A DNA stretch of 64,000 nt from an uncultured Sunxiuqinia sp. (GTDB taxonomy: Bacteria > Bacteroidota > Bacteroidia > Bacteroidales > Prolixibacteraceae): contig NZ_CANLZV010000018.1 in assembly GCF_947495665.1 (NCBI RefSeq), positions 16,472 to 80,471 on the forward strand, read 5' to 3'. Under the pieces are notes generated by a model, which was given only the letters and a program-made list of their open reading frames with translations, made no database searches and was not told the origin of the DNA. A program made the position numbers and the translations under genes. Of this stretch, positions 7,886 through 16,668 are shown piece by piece (the stretch's first letter is position 1; every line of letters starts with the position of its first letter).

Positions 7886-9064
7886 ATGAATTGGAGAAAA
7901 ATAACGTTTGTTGTCATTGCCCTGATTGTTCTCCTGGGAGGATCGGCGGCTTTGTCAAAACTATTTATTTCGATGAAACCCGAACCCAAACAAGGGCCCG
8001 CAGCTGATGTGAAGCGCTATGTTTCAGCCAAGCAGGTTGTTTATGAGGATATCGTTTCGGGAGTTACTGCCTTGGGTGGGGTGATTGCCGGCAATGAGGT
8101 GTTGCTGGTAGCTGAAGCAGCCGGGAAAATTGAAGCCGGAGCAGTTAGCCTGAAAAAAGGGGCTTCGTTTAAAAAAGGGCAGCATTTGGCCAGTATTTAC
8201 AAAGATGAAATGGAGCTGGCCCTGAAAAGTAAAAAAAGTGTTTTTTTGAAAAGCCTGACCAATATTTTGCCCGATCTAAAAATTGACTTTCCGGACAGTT
8301 ACCAAGCCTTTCAGGATTTCTTCAATCGGATTGATTTGAATAAGGAGCTACCGGACATGCCGGCTTATGACGACGAGAAACTGAAGGTTTTTTTGGCGAG
8401 TCAGGGGATTCTGAATGATTTCTACAGCATCCGTCAGGATGAAAAACGTTTGGAACGTCACTCCATGTATGCTCCTTTTAACGGCACATTTACACAGGTG
8501 AACCACGAAGTAGGAGCGTATGTGAACACTGGGGGGCAAATTGCTAAAATGATTCGCACCGATATGCTGGAGCTGGAAGTTCCTGTTGAAAATGGCTTTT
8601 CGAAATGGATAAAACTGGGCGACCGGGTGAAGGTGATTACCGGACAGCACAAAAATTTGGAAGGAACAGTTGTGCGTAAGGCGGCGTTTGTCGATCAGAA
8701 TTCGCAGTCGCGCAGTGTGTTTGTTAAAGTTACTCCCCAACCCGATGTTGAATTGCTTGCCGGCGAGTTTTTGTCGGTTGAGTTTCCGGGGTATTTAATT
8801 GAGGGGGCCATGGAGATTCCCCGCAGTGCGGTGTTCAATACCAATACAGTGTTTACCGTTGTTGACGGTTATTTGCAGAAACAGCAAATTAATATCATTA
8901 AAGTAAATACCTCGACCTTAATTTTTGATGGACTGGACGAAGGAACCTACGTGGTTCAGGAGGCCTTGATCAATGTTAAAGAGCGCACGCCGGTAGAAAT
9001 ACTCGAAGCACAGGTAAGTGGAAATACACCAACGAAAAAGAACAAGGATGAGAAAGGCAGTTGA
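7886..9064 (+). CDS. RND efflux periplasmic adaptor (HlyD/MFP family)
   Basis: Bridges the inner-membrane pump and the outer-membrane channel in a tripartite efflux system. The 392 residues start with one N-terminal anchor helix (ITFVVIALIVLLGGSAALS, residues 6-24). A lipoyl/barrel-sandwich half is visible in GEVLLVAEAAGKIEAG-like residues 65-85 (NEVLLVAEAAGKIEAG), the second half in YAPFNGTFTQVNHEVGAYV (about 194-212), and a beta-barrel segment in GDRVKV. The helical hairpin between the halves is of moderate length and rich in Lys and Asp. It overlaps the pump gene by 17 nt. Substrate cannot be read from sequence. Confidence 0.92.
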   Translation: MNWRKITFVVIALIVLLGGSAALSKLFISMKPEPKQGPAADVKRYVSAKQVVYEDIVSGVTALGGVIAGNEVLLVAEAAGKIEAGAVSLKKGASFKKGQHLASIYKDEMELALKSKKSVFLKSLTNILPDLKIDFPDSYQAFQDFFNRIDLNKELPDMPAYDDEKLKVFLASQGILNDFYSIRQDEKRLERHSMYAPFNGTFTQVNHEVGAYVNTGGQIAKMIRTDMLELEVPVENGFSKWIKLGDRVKVITGQHKNLEGTVVRKAAFVDQNSQSRSVFVKVTPQPDVELLAGEFLSVEFPGYLIEGAMEIPRSAVFNTNTVFTVVDGYLQKQQINIIKVNTSTLIFDGLDEGTYVVQEALINVKERTPVEILEAQVSGNTPTKKNKDEKGS

Positions 9065-12000
9065 AACGTTTGTGCGATTTCCGTTCTATGCGAACCTGAT
9101 TTTGGTTTTCTTGCTGGTAATTGGCGGGTTAAGCATGTATACGATGAAAAAGTCTTTCTTCCCGGAAAGGCCTTCTAAAAATATCTACGTATCGGTTTTT
9201 TATCCGGGGGCTTCTCCGGTGGAAATGGAAGAAGGGGTTACTTCGCGTATTGAAGAAGCTGTAAGAGGAATTCCCGGAATTTATGAAATCACTTCAACTT
9301 CTTCGGAAAATTCGGCACGGGTGCAAATTGAAATTACGGGTGACATCGACATTGATGAAACCTTAATTGAGGTGAAGAATGCGGTGGATGGAATTTCTTC
9401 ATTTCCTTCGGCTGCCGAGCGCCCCATTGTTTTCAAACAACGAACTACCTCGCGGGCCCTGTTTCTGCGCATGAGTGGCGAGGTGGACCTGATGACTCTG
9501 AAGGAATACGCGCAACAGGTTGAAGAAGAGTTGCTGGCTTCAGGAAGAGTGAGTCAGGTGGATATTTATGGATTTCCGCAGTTGGAAATTTCCGTGGAAG
9601 CGACCGAACATGATCTGCTGCGTTATGGCATTACTTTTACCGACCTGGAAAATGCCATTTCGCAAAATAACCGGGATGTTTCAGGGGGAGAGATCCGGTC
9701 CATGCAGGAAGAATTGATCATTCGTCTGCGATCCCGAAGTGCTGACCCCAATAAAATTGGAGACATCGTCCTGCGGGCGAATATGGATGGAAGCATCATC
9801 CGGATTCGCGATGTGGCTGAGGTGAAAAAGAAATTTGCCGATGTGCCCACCAAAAGTTTGCGTAAGGGAAAACCGGTGGTGACCATCAGTATCTCAAAAT
9901 TGATTGTAGAAGACCTGGAAGATATTGATGAGTATGTCCATCAATACGTGGAAGAATTTAACGCCAGGCATCCGGGAGTCGAAGTAGGGGTGACATTTTC
10001 GTTCCTCGAGTTGCTGCATAGTCGTTTGGACTTGCTATACACCAATGGTTTGCAGGGGCTGTTTCTGGTAGTTTTGGCGCTGGCATTTATGCTCAGTACA
10101 CGACTGGCCTTGTGGGTAGCCTGGGGAATTCCGGCTTCTTTTCTGGCCATGTTTATTGTGGCCAACCTGATGGGAGTAACCATCAATATGATCTCGCTTT
10201 TTGGAATGATTCTGGTAATCGGAATTTTGGTGGATGACGGGATTGTGATCGGTGAAAATATTTTCCAGCATTTCGAGATGGGGAAAAGCCCCATGCGTGC
10301 AGCCATTGATGGAACAGTGGAGGTGATTCCTGCTGTGCTTACTTCGATTACCACAACCATTATTGCGTTTTCTCCTTTGTTTTTCATTACCGGAAGGATG
10401 GAAATGATGCATGAAATGGCTTTCATTGTGTGCGCCAGTTTGTTCTTTTCGCTTTTTGAAGCTTTTCTGGTGCTGCCGGCTCACTTGGGAAATGAGCATG
10501 TTTTGAGTAAACGAAGCATGGATTCGCGAACAAAGGGATTCCGGAAGTATACCGAGAGAATGTTTAATTGGTTGCGCGACTATGCCTATGATCGCGTATT
10601 GAAGCTGATTGTGCAGTGGCGGTATGTCGTTATTGGTGTTCCGCTGGCCATGGTTTTAATAACGGCCGGACTGATTGGTGGGCAAATTATTAAAACCACC
10701 TTCTTCCCACGCATGGAGTTCGATTCATTCAACATTAATATCGCCTTCACCCCCGGGCAGGGAGAAGCGCAAACGATGGCTTACCTGACGCGCTTTGAAC
10801 AAGCTGTTTGGGAAGTGAACGAGGAGTTGAAAAAAGAATACAACGATACCGTTGATATTATTGACAATGCCTTTGTGAATATGGGAGTTGCTTTTGATGG
10901 GCAGGAATCGGGGGCACATGCCGGAAATATCAATGTTTTCCCACGGAACTCGGAAGAAACCGGTATCAGTACCTATGAAATAATCAACCGGGTGAACGAG
11001 AAGGTCGGGTCTGTCTTGGAGGCAGAGAAATTTACCATTGGTGCTCGCGGACGGTTTGGCGATCCGGTTTCCATAAGTTTGCTTTCGCGCAACATTGAAG
11101 AGTTGGAATCGGGGCGCGATTTCCTGATGGAGAAACTCGAGGAGATGCCCCAACTGAAAGATGTGGTGGATAACAATGCCTTGGGAAAACAAGAGGTTCG
11201 GTTAAAACTGAAGCCGATTGCTTACATGCTTGGCCTGACCGAGTCTTCCATTGCCAGTCAGGTGCGCCAAGGGTTTTACGGTGGGCAGGCTCAGCGGATT
11301 CAGGAAGGGCGCGATGAATTGCGGATTTGGGTGCGTTACCCAAGGGAAGACCGGACAACCCTGGGCCAAATGGAACGCATGAAAATAAAAACGGTTGCGG
11401 GCGATTATCCTTTGGCCGAGCTGGTTGATTATAACCTGGAACGTGGTCCGGTTAACATTCAACGTTTCAATGGAAAACGCGAAATCCGGGTTAGTGCTGA
11501 ATTGGTTGATCCGGATGCCTCCGTAACCGAAATTCTGGCGCAAATTGAGCAGGGCATCATGCCGGAATTGCTGGCCCTGCATTCAGGTATTCGGGTGGAG
11601 TATCAGGGGCAGCAAAAAGAAAGTCAGCGAAACATGTCGGACATGGTTATTTATTTCCCCTTGGCCTTTTTGATGATTGTCTTTATTCTGATGATCAACT
11701 TCAAGTCGTTTGAACAACCCTTGTTGATTTTAATTATGATTCCTTTGGCGGTACTCGGATCTATTTGGGGCCACGGTATTCATGGAAAGCCTGTTTCAAT
11801 TTTGAGTTTGTGGGGAATCGTTGCACTTACCGGGGTGATTGTGAACGATGCCGTTGTATTTCTGGCCAAGTACAATTCGCTTATTGAATCGGGCAAGAAA
11901 GTGCGCGAGGCAATTGTTGAGTCCGGTAAAAATCGTCTTCGTCCCATCATTTTAACAACGCTGACCACTTCATTCGGATTATTTCCATTGGTTCTGGAAA

Positions 12001-12245
12001 AGAGTTTTCAGGCGCAATTTCTGATTCCCATGGCTATTTCGCTGGTGTATGGTGTTGCCTTCGGAACCTTGTTCATCCTGTTGTTCTTCCCGGCGCTGAT
12101 CATGATCTTGAATGACGTTCGGCGTGTTGTCCGGCAGTTATGGCAGGGGCGTAAATTTGAACCCGAAGAAGTTGAAATTGCTTACCTCCACAGTTTAAGA
12201 AAACTGGAAGATGGGCAAGGAGTGAATGACAAAAAATCAAACTAA
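9048..12245 (+). CDS. RND family efflux permease (AcrB-like)
   Basis: Proton-driven inner-membrane exporter of about 1065 residues with the usual duplicated layout: one TM helix, a large periplasmic loop, six TM helices, then the same again. I chose the ATG at 9048 (MRKAVETFVRFPFYANL) over an in-frame GTG at 9018, which would put a charged tail in front of TM1. Visible motifs: FFPERPSKNIYVSVFYPGAS, the TM4 proton-relay stretch ILVIGILVDDGIVIGEN with paired Asp, and the late GIVALTGVIVNDAVVFLAKY and RLRPIILTTLTTSFG in the second half. Sequence style is closer to the general HAE/unknown RND branch than to metal exporters. Overlaps the adaptor by 17 nt. Confidence 0.93.
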   Translation: MRKAVETFVRFPFYANLILVFLLVIGGLSMYTMKKSFFPERPSKNIYVSVFYPGASPVEMEEGVTSRIEEAVRGIPGIYEITSTSSENSARVQIEITGDIDIDETLIEVKNAVDGISSFPSAAERPIVFKQRTTSRALFLRMSGEVDLMTLKEYAQQVEEELLASGRVSQVDIYGFPQLEISVEATEHDLLRYGITFTDLENAISQNNRDVSGGEIRSMQEELIIRLRSRSADPNKIGDIVLRANMDGSIIRIRDVAEVKKKFADVPTKSLRKGKPVVTISISKLIVEDLEDIDEYVHQYVEEFNARHPGVEVGVTFSFLELLHSRLDLLYTNGLQGLFLVVLALAFMLSTRLALWVAWGIPASFLAMFIVANLMGVTINMISLFGMILVIGILVDDGIVIGENIFQHFEMGKSPMRAAIDGTVEVIPAVLTSITTTIIAFSPLFFITGRMEMMHEMAFIVCASLFFSLFEAFLVLPAHLGNEHVLSKRSMDSRTKGFRKYTERMFNWLRDYAYDRVLKLIVQWRYVVIGVPLAMVLITAGLIGGQIIKTTFFPRMEFDSFNINIAFTPGQGEAQTMAYLTRFEQAVWEVNEELKKEYNDTVDIIDNAFVNMGVAFDGQESGAHAGNINVFPRNSEETGISTYEIINRVNEKVGSVLEAEKFTIGARGRFGDPVSISLLSRNIEELESGRDFLMEKLEEMPQLKDVVDNNALGKQEVRLKLKPIAYMLGLTESSIASQVRQGFYGGQAQRIQEGRDELRIWVRYPREDRTTLGQMERMKIKTVAGDYPLAELVDYNLERGPVNIQRFNGKREIRVSAELVDPDASVTEILAQIEQGIMPELLALHSGIRVEYQGQQKESQRNMSDMVIYFPLAFLMIVFILMINFKSFEQPLLILIMIPLAVLGSIWGHGIHGKPVSILSLWGIVALTGVIVNDAVVFLAKYNSLIESGKKVREAIVESGKNRLRPIILTTLTTSFGLFPLVLEKSFQAQFLIPMAISLVYGVAFGTLFILLFFPALIMILNDVRRVVRQLWQGRKFEPEEVEIAYLHSLRKLEDGQGVNDKKSN

Positions 12246-12284
12246 AAGCACTTTGTAAGTTGCGTTAACGATAGGAATGTGTTT

Positions 12285-13574
12285 ATGAAACAACTAAAAG
12301 TTTTTTTCTTACTAATACTGGCAAGCCTGAGTTTAAAGGCTCAACCAAGCCTGAGTCTGGAAGAAGCCATCAAACGATCGCTTGAAAATAATTACGATAT
12401 CACTTTGGTGAAGCAACAACAGCAGATTGCATCGATCAATAACAGTTGGGGAGCAGCCGGCCGCTATCCTTATATTGGCGTGTCGTTAGGGGCGGATTAT
12501 GCCTTGAATGATAATGCCAATGAAGACTTTATTCAAAATCGGTTTTCAGGTGGGGTGAACCTGAACTGGACGCTTTTTGATGGTTTTGCTGTGAAGATTA
12601 CAAAACAACGGTTCGCCGAACTGGAGGAGCTGTCGAAGCAGAATACCGCGATCATGGTGGAGGGGACGATCCAGTCGGTGGTGCTGGCGTACTATGCTGC
12701 CTTGCTCGAAAAAGAGCGGCTGAATGTGCTGAACGAAGTGATGTTGTTGTCGGAAGACCGATATCAGCGGATTCAGCAGCGAAAAGAACTTGGTTCGGCA
12801 GTGACTTTTGAGGTGCTTCAGGCCCAAAATGCCTACCTGACGGATAAAACAAGTTACCTCTCTCAGCAGGTATTTTACAAGAATGCCTTGCGCGATCTGG
12901 CTTTTTTAATGGCTGATGACAGTGGGGCTTCGTACGAGTTGAATGATGAGTTTCAGGCGATGCCGGTATCTTATGTGTTGGCTGACTTGCAGGCTCAAAT
13001 GGTGGCCAATAATAAAAGTTTGAAAAATCAATACATCAATCAAAACCTCTTGGAGAATGCTATTTTATCGGCTAAAAGTTCATACTACCCAACGCTGTCT
13101 TTTGCGGGGGGCGCTACGCATACCCGTACCGGCAATGACTTTGAGAACAGTGGAATTTCATGGAACAATGTCAATAACATGTATGGCAACTTTACGCTGA
13201 GCTACAACTTGTTTAGCGGAGGCAACCGGAAAAGGGCTCTTCAGATAGCCCGGCTGGAGGAGGAAAACGGCTTGGTTGAGCTGGAGCAAATGAAGCATGA
13301 ACTGGATAACAAACTGGCAAATCTGTACGAGTTTTACCTGGTTCGGCAGGAGTTGCTTTCTGTGGCCCGTGAAAATATGGAAGCGGCTAAGCTGAACTTT
13401 CAGATTGCCCGGGAGAAGTTTGAAAGCGGTGCCATTAATTCGTTCAATTTTCGCGATGTGCAGCTGATTTATCTGAATACTTCGCTGCAGGAGCTGCAAG
13501 CGATTTACAATTTTATTGATACGCATACCGCTTTGCTTCGTATGGTGGGTACCATTGTTCAGCAATATGAATAG
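12285..13574 (+). CDS. TolC-family outer-membrane efflux channel
   Basis: Outer-membrane factor completing the tripartite pump. Begins MKQLKVFFLLILASLSLKAQ, a clean signal peptide from the ATG at 12285; a GTG two codons upstream is also possible. The mature protein opens with PSLSLEEAIKRSLENNYDI, the diagnostic start of the TolC helical repeat, and has the second-repeat element LVANNKSLKNQY-like region around residues 245-260 (MVANNKSLKNQYINQNLLE) and beta segments such as LSYNLFSGGNRKRAL. Length 430 is usual. It follows the pump by 39 bp and precedes a strong terminator, so it closes the operon. Confidence 0.92.
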   Translation: MKQLKVFFLLILASLSLKAQPSLSLEEAIKRSLENNYDITLVKQQQQIASINNSWGAAGRYPYIGVSLGADYALNDNANEDFIQNRFSGGVNLNWTLFDGFAVKITKQRFAELEELSKQNTAIMVEGTIQSVVLAYYAALLEKERLNVLNEVMLLSEDRYQRIQQRKELGSAVTFEVLQAQNAYLTDKTSYLSQQVFYKNALRDLAFLMADDSGASYELNDEFQAMPVSYVLADLQAQMVANNKSLKNQYINQNLLENAILSAKSSYYPTLSFAGGATHTRTGNDFENSGISWNNVNNMYGNFTLSYNLFSGGNRKRALQIARLEEENGLVELEQMKHELDNKLANLYEFYLVRQELLSVARENMEAAKLNFQIAREKFESGAINSFNFRDVQLIYLNTSLQELQAIYNFIDTHTALLRMVGTIVQQYE

Positions 13575-13611
13575 TTGGGCTGCTCCTCAGAATAATCAAT
13601 AATATTTTTAG

Positions 13612-13643
13612 GCCCGGACAGCGAATGCTCCGGGCTTTTTTTT
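13612..13643 (+). terminator. Terminator of the RND efflux operon
   Basis: GCCCGGA (13612-13618) pairs with TCCGGGC (13629-13635), followed by eight T. Confidence 0.85.
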
Positions 13644-13662
13644 GCTTGCCCTTGAGACTGGT

Positions 13663-14682
13663 TTAGAAGTCAAGAATTTGTTGCCAAACATCAGCATGTA
13701 CCGGTATGCCCAGCCTGCGGTTCTCAGCACGCGTTTGAATGACCCGTTGTCCGGGATAGCGTAAGGTCATTTCCGGGGCCACTTTTTCGGCGGAATGAAA
13801 ATCATCCAGCACCGCTTGCAGGCTTTGTTGAATGGCCGGAAAGTTAGACAGCTGTTTTAGGTTTATGGCGATAAAAACCTGCGACACCCCATATTCTTCC
13901 TGGTGTTGTTGGGTGAGTGCGGAAGTTGATAAACCCGCAGAAAGGATGCTTGCAAATAAGTCCAGCATGAGCGATAAGCCCGCGCCTTTCCAATAGCCAA
14001 TGGGCAATGGCCGGCCCGTTTCAATAATCTCCTGCGGCTGGGTGCTGAGTTCATTGTTGCGATTGAATCCGCCGGGAACAGAGAGCTGATGTCCCAACTG
14101 TTGCATGTTTTCCAATTTGCCGTATGAAAATTGCGACATCGCCATGTCCAGCACGATTGCTTCGTCTTGATAGGGAAGGGCAAAGACCAATGGATTGTTG
14201 CCCAGTTTGCATTCGCGGGCTCCCCAGGCCGGAAGGTTGGCGATGGTGTTGGCCCAGCCCATAAAGGCGAACCCTTGGCGGGCCGCTTGCCAGCCATAGT
14301 ATCCACCGCGCATCCAGTGGTTGGTGTTGGCCAGAGCTACGAGCCCCAGGCCTTGCTCCTGGGCTAGTTCCATGGCTCGTTCGGTAGCCTGAAGCGCGTT
14401 ACTCGGTCCCGGCCCCAATTGGCCGTCCCACTGTTCAATGGCTCCAAGCCGGTTTTTGCATTTGGCTTCCATTTCTGGTTTGATGTAGCCCTTCCGGGTG
14501 TATTCCACAAAACGAGGAAACCGGTTGACTCCATGGGAGTAAATGCCATCAAGGCTGTTGTTGGCAAAAATGGAAGCACAGTTTGCTGCTTTTTGTTCCG
14601 GAAAGCCTAAGTTGAGCAGTACTTCCAGAAAGCGGGCCTGCATGGTTTCAAAAGCAATTCGGGTAAACTGTTCAGAAGACAT
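13663..14682 (-). CDS. yiaK: 3-dehydro-L-gulonate 2-dehydrogenase-like (Ldh/MDH2 family)
   Basis: NAD(P)-dependent oxidoreductase of the malate/L-lactate dehydrogenase type 2 fold, closest in remembered sequence to E. coli YiaK. Shared features run the length: SGVYSHGVNRFPRF-like YSHGVNRFPRFVEY (residues 48-61), LGAIEQWDGQLGPG, GLVALANTNHWMRGGYYGWQ, GNNPLVFALPY, DMAMSQFSYGKLE, LPIGYWKGAGLSLMLD and YGVSQVFIAI. The catalytic His-Arg region is intact. Length 339 matches YiaK (about 332). It is the second gene of a minus-strand pair, 12 bp after the racemase gene. The substrate is assigned by similarity only; the rest of the gulonate pathway is not in the window. Confidence 0.85.
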   Translation of the reverse strand: MSSEQFTRIAFETMQARFLEVLLNLGFPEQKAANCASIFANNSLDGIYSHGVNRFPRFVEYTRKGYIKPEMEAKCKNRLGAIEQWDGQLGPGPSNALQATERAMELAQEQGLGLVALANTNHWMRGGYYGWQAARQGFAFMGWANTIANLPAWGARECKLGNNPLVFALPYQDEAIVLDMAMSQFSYGKLENMQQLGHQLSVPGGFNRNNELSTQPQEIIETGRPLPIGYWKGAGLSLMLDLFASILSAGLSTSALTQQHQEEYGVSQVFIAINLKQLSNFPAIQQSLQAVLDDFHSAEKVAPEMTLRYPGQRVIQTRAENRRLGIPVHADVWQQILDF

Positions 14683-14694
14683 GGGTGTGTCGGA

Positions 14695-15381
14695 TTAAAG
14701 GGCAAACTCAACGGCTGTGCGTGCATGAATTTCAATGGTGTTCAATAATGGAATGTCGCAGTCTTCCTGTTGAACAAGAAGTGGAATTTCAGTACACCCT
14801 AAAATAATGGCTTCAGCGCCTTTTTCCTGCAGTTGCCGAATGATTTGTAGAAAACGGTTTTTACTCTCGGAATTGATTTGATTAAAAACCAATTCGGAAC
14901 TAATGCACTGCTGGATGAAATTCTGATCGTCCTCTTCCGGAACCAGTGTCTCAATGGCTTGTTCGGTGAGTTTCTCTTTGTAAAAAGGAAGCTCCATGAT
15001 TGATTTGGTGCCCAGCAAGCCAACTTTTTTATAGGCTGACTGGCTGGCCTGAGTGGCAGTTGCCTCGCCGATGTGAAGCAGCGGAATCCGAAGGGCTTGC
15101 TGAATATCTTCTGCAAATTGGTGCATCGTGTTAGACGCTATTAGGATGCAGTCGGCACCACTGGCTTCCAGTTTTAGCGCGGCATGTTTTAGAGTCAGCA
15201 TGATGGATAGCTGGTCTTTTTTTTGGCGCATGGCATCAATTTCTCCAAAGTTCAACGAATAGATAATGACACGAGCTGCGTGCAAGCCGCCCTTTTTTTC
15301 ATTCATGAAAAGGTTAATCAGGCGGTAGTATTCCATGCTTGATGCCCAATTGATTCCTCCAACAAGTCCGATGGTCTTCAT
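14695..15381 (-). CDS. Aspartate/glutamate racemase family protein (YgeA-like)
   Basis: Cofactor-independent amino-acid racemase of 228 residues. I start it at the ATG at 15381 (MKTIGLVGGINWASSMEYY), which aligns with E. coli YgeA; the longer open frame would add an unlikely tail. Family landmarks: GGLHAARVIIYSLNF, SNTMHQFAEDI, PLLHIGEAT, VGLLGTKSIME and ILGCTEIPLL. The second catalytic cysteine (GCTE) is present. The first catalytic position, Cys in most family members and Thr in YgeA, is Ser here (IASNTMH). It probably acts on polar L-amino acids, but substrate is not certain. It forms a two-gene unit with the YiaK-like gene 12 bp downstream. Confidence 0.85.
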   Translation of the reverse strand: MKTIGLVGGINWASSMEYYRLINLFMNEKKGGLHAARVIIYSLNFGEIDAMRQKKDQLSIMLTLKHAALKLEASGADCILIASNTMHQFAEDIQQALRIPLLHIGEATATQASQSAYKKVGLLGTKSIMELPFYKEKLTEQAIETLVPEEDDQNFIQQCISSELVFNQINSESKNRFLQIIRQLQEKGAEAIILGCTEIPLLVQQEDCDIPLLNTIEIHARTAVEFAL

Positions 15382-15453
15382 ATAGCTTGTTCTGTATTTG
15401 TTTTGAATAATATTAACGCATTCGTTCGTGGCGAAAGCTGTGGATGAATGTAT

Positions 15454-15487
15454 GAAAAACAAAAGAGGGTTGCAACTGCAACCCTCT
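15454..15487 (-). terminator. Terminator of the DUF1080 lipoprotein gene
   Basis: Read on the minus strand, AGAGGGTTGCA pairs perfectly with TGCAACCCTCT across two bases and is followed by TTTGTTTTT. It lies 23 bp after the stop codon at 15511. Confidence 0.9.
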
Positions 15488-15510
15488 GGTATCTGCTTCG
15501 AGAAGCAATT

Positions 15511-16305
15511 TTACAATTCTTTGATTTTGATGTTTTTAAACCAAACATCGTTTCCGTGGTCTTGCAAAGCAATGTAACCTTCTTTAGGCACATCCGCCCA
15601 GTTTTCGTTCAGGCCTGGAAATTTACTGTCAGCAACCAGGGCTTTCCAGTCATCGGTCCACAAGTGATATTCAACAACCACTTCGCCGTTTTGCTTGTGA
15701 ACAACTGTGCCTTGGTAGCAAATGATTTCAACACTGTTCCACCCTCCGGCAGGCTTGGCGTTCTGTGGTTTGGCGGGAATCAGGTCGTACAATGAACCTG
15801 CCTGGCGGTTACCATCTTTTCCCAGCATGGCGTCCGGATGACGTTCGTTGTCCAGAATCTGCATTTCAGGAGCTGTTTTATAAATTGGCCAATCTTCAAC
15901 TTCTTCGCCTAGGTAGAAAATTCCGGAGTTTCCACCTTCTGAAATTTTCCAGTCCAGTTTCAGTTGAAAGTTTTTGAATTTTTTGTCGAAAAGGATGTCA
16001 CCACCATCCTCAGCTCCAGCTTCACCTTCTCCTGAACCTTTGCACATCAGGGTGCCATCAACAATTTGCCATCCGGTAGGGAAGTGGTCTTTGTTGACTC
16101 CACGCCAGCCTTCGGATGTTTTTCCGTCAAAAAGAAGCACCCAGCCGGCTTCTTTTTCAGCAGCTGTTAAGGTATTATCGGCGGCAGGCTCTTCCACTTG
16201 GACCGATTTTTCTTCTTTCGCATCTTCTGCTTTTTTAGTTCCTGTGTTGCAAGCGGTCGCAAATGCAAGTACAGTGGCAAATAGTAGCAAATAAACTCGT
16301 CTCAT
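15511..16305 (-). CDS. DUF1080 (3-keto-disaccharide hydrolase-like) lipoprotein
   Basis: A 264-residue secreted lipoprotein: signal LLLFATVLAFATAC places the lipid-anchored Cys at residue 19. After a low-complexity acidic linker (residues 22-50) the jelly-roll DUF1080 domain starts at GWVLLFDGKTSEGWRG and continues with WQIVDGTLMCKGSG, FQLKLDWKISEGGNSGIFY, the EMQILDN signature, AGSLYDLI, GGWNSVEIICYQGTV, and ends GYIALQDHGNDVWFKNIKI. Members are reported to cleave 3-keto-glycosides; the family is common next to Gfo/Idh/MocA genes, one of which lies in this window but not adjacent. Standalone transcription unit. Confidence 0.92.
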   Translation of the reverse strand: MRRVYLLLFATVLAFATACNTGTKKAEDAKEEKSVQVEEPAADNTLTAAEKEAGWVLLFDGKTSEGWRGVNKDHFPTGWQIVDGTLMCKGSGEGEAGAEDGGDILFDKKFKNFQLKLDWKISEGGNSGIFYLGEEVEDWPIYKTAPEMQILDNERHPDAMLGKDGNRQAGSLYDLIPAKPQNAKPAGGWNSVEIICYQGTVVHKQNGEVVVEYHLWTDDWKALVADSKFPGLNENWADVPKEGYIALQDHGNDVWFKNIKIKEL

Positions 16306-16580
16306 AGGTAAATTAAATTTTAGGTTATCGATTTAAATTATAAAGAATTAAAATGATGCTACGAATTTAATAAAAAACTTGGCAAATTCCGTGGGGGCTG
16401 CAGGCTGGATTCGTGGATTTTATCGGAATAAAAGGATACCGGAAAAGGATGAGTGAACCGATTTTTAGTGACGGTGTTTTGATGTTGGGTAGGCATGGAA
16501 AAATGAGCCTGTCCCGGAGTTGGCATTCATTCCTGACGGTCAGGCTTTCCAGCTTAGCCGAAGGAATGAAAGTGAATTTT

Positions 16581-16614
16581 TTTGAAAAAAAGCGAATTTC
16601 TTTTAGTAATTTAG
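16581..16614 (+). promoter_or_regulatory. Putative promoter of pfkA
   Basis: TTTG at 16581-16584 and TAATTTAG at 16607-16614 (consensus TAnnTTTG, one mismatch) are 22 bp apart and lie 55 bp before the pfkA ATG. The rest of 16306-16668 shows no gene I can support. Confidence 0.4.
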
Positions 16615-16668
16615 ATTGATATTTAAACCGGCCACATCCTTGTGGTAATATTCAAAATTAGATAGCAT

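Noticed and set aside
7756..8007. 83-codon frame before the adaptor
   Set aside because: It overlaps the well-supported adaptor start in another frame and has no family character.
16413..16619. 68-codon frame upstream of pfkA
   Set aside because: No recognisable domain, ends in the promoter region, and codon use is unlike the neighbours.
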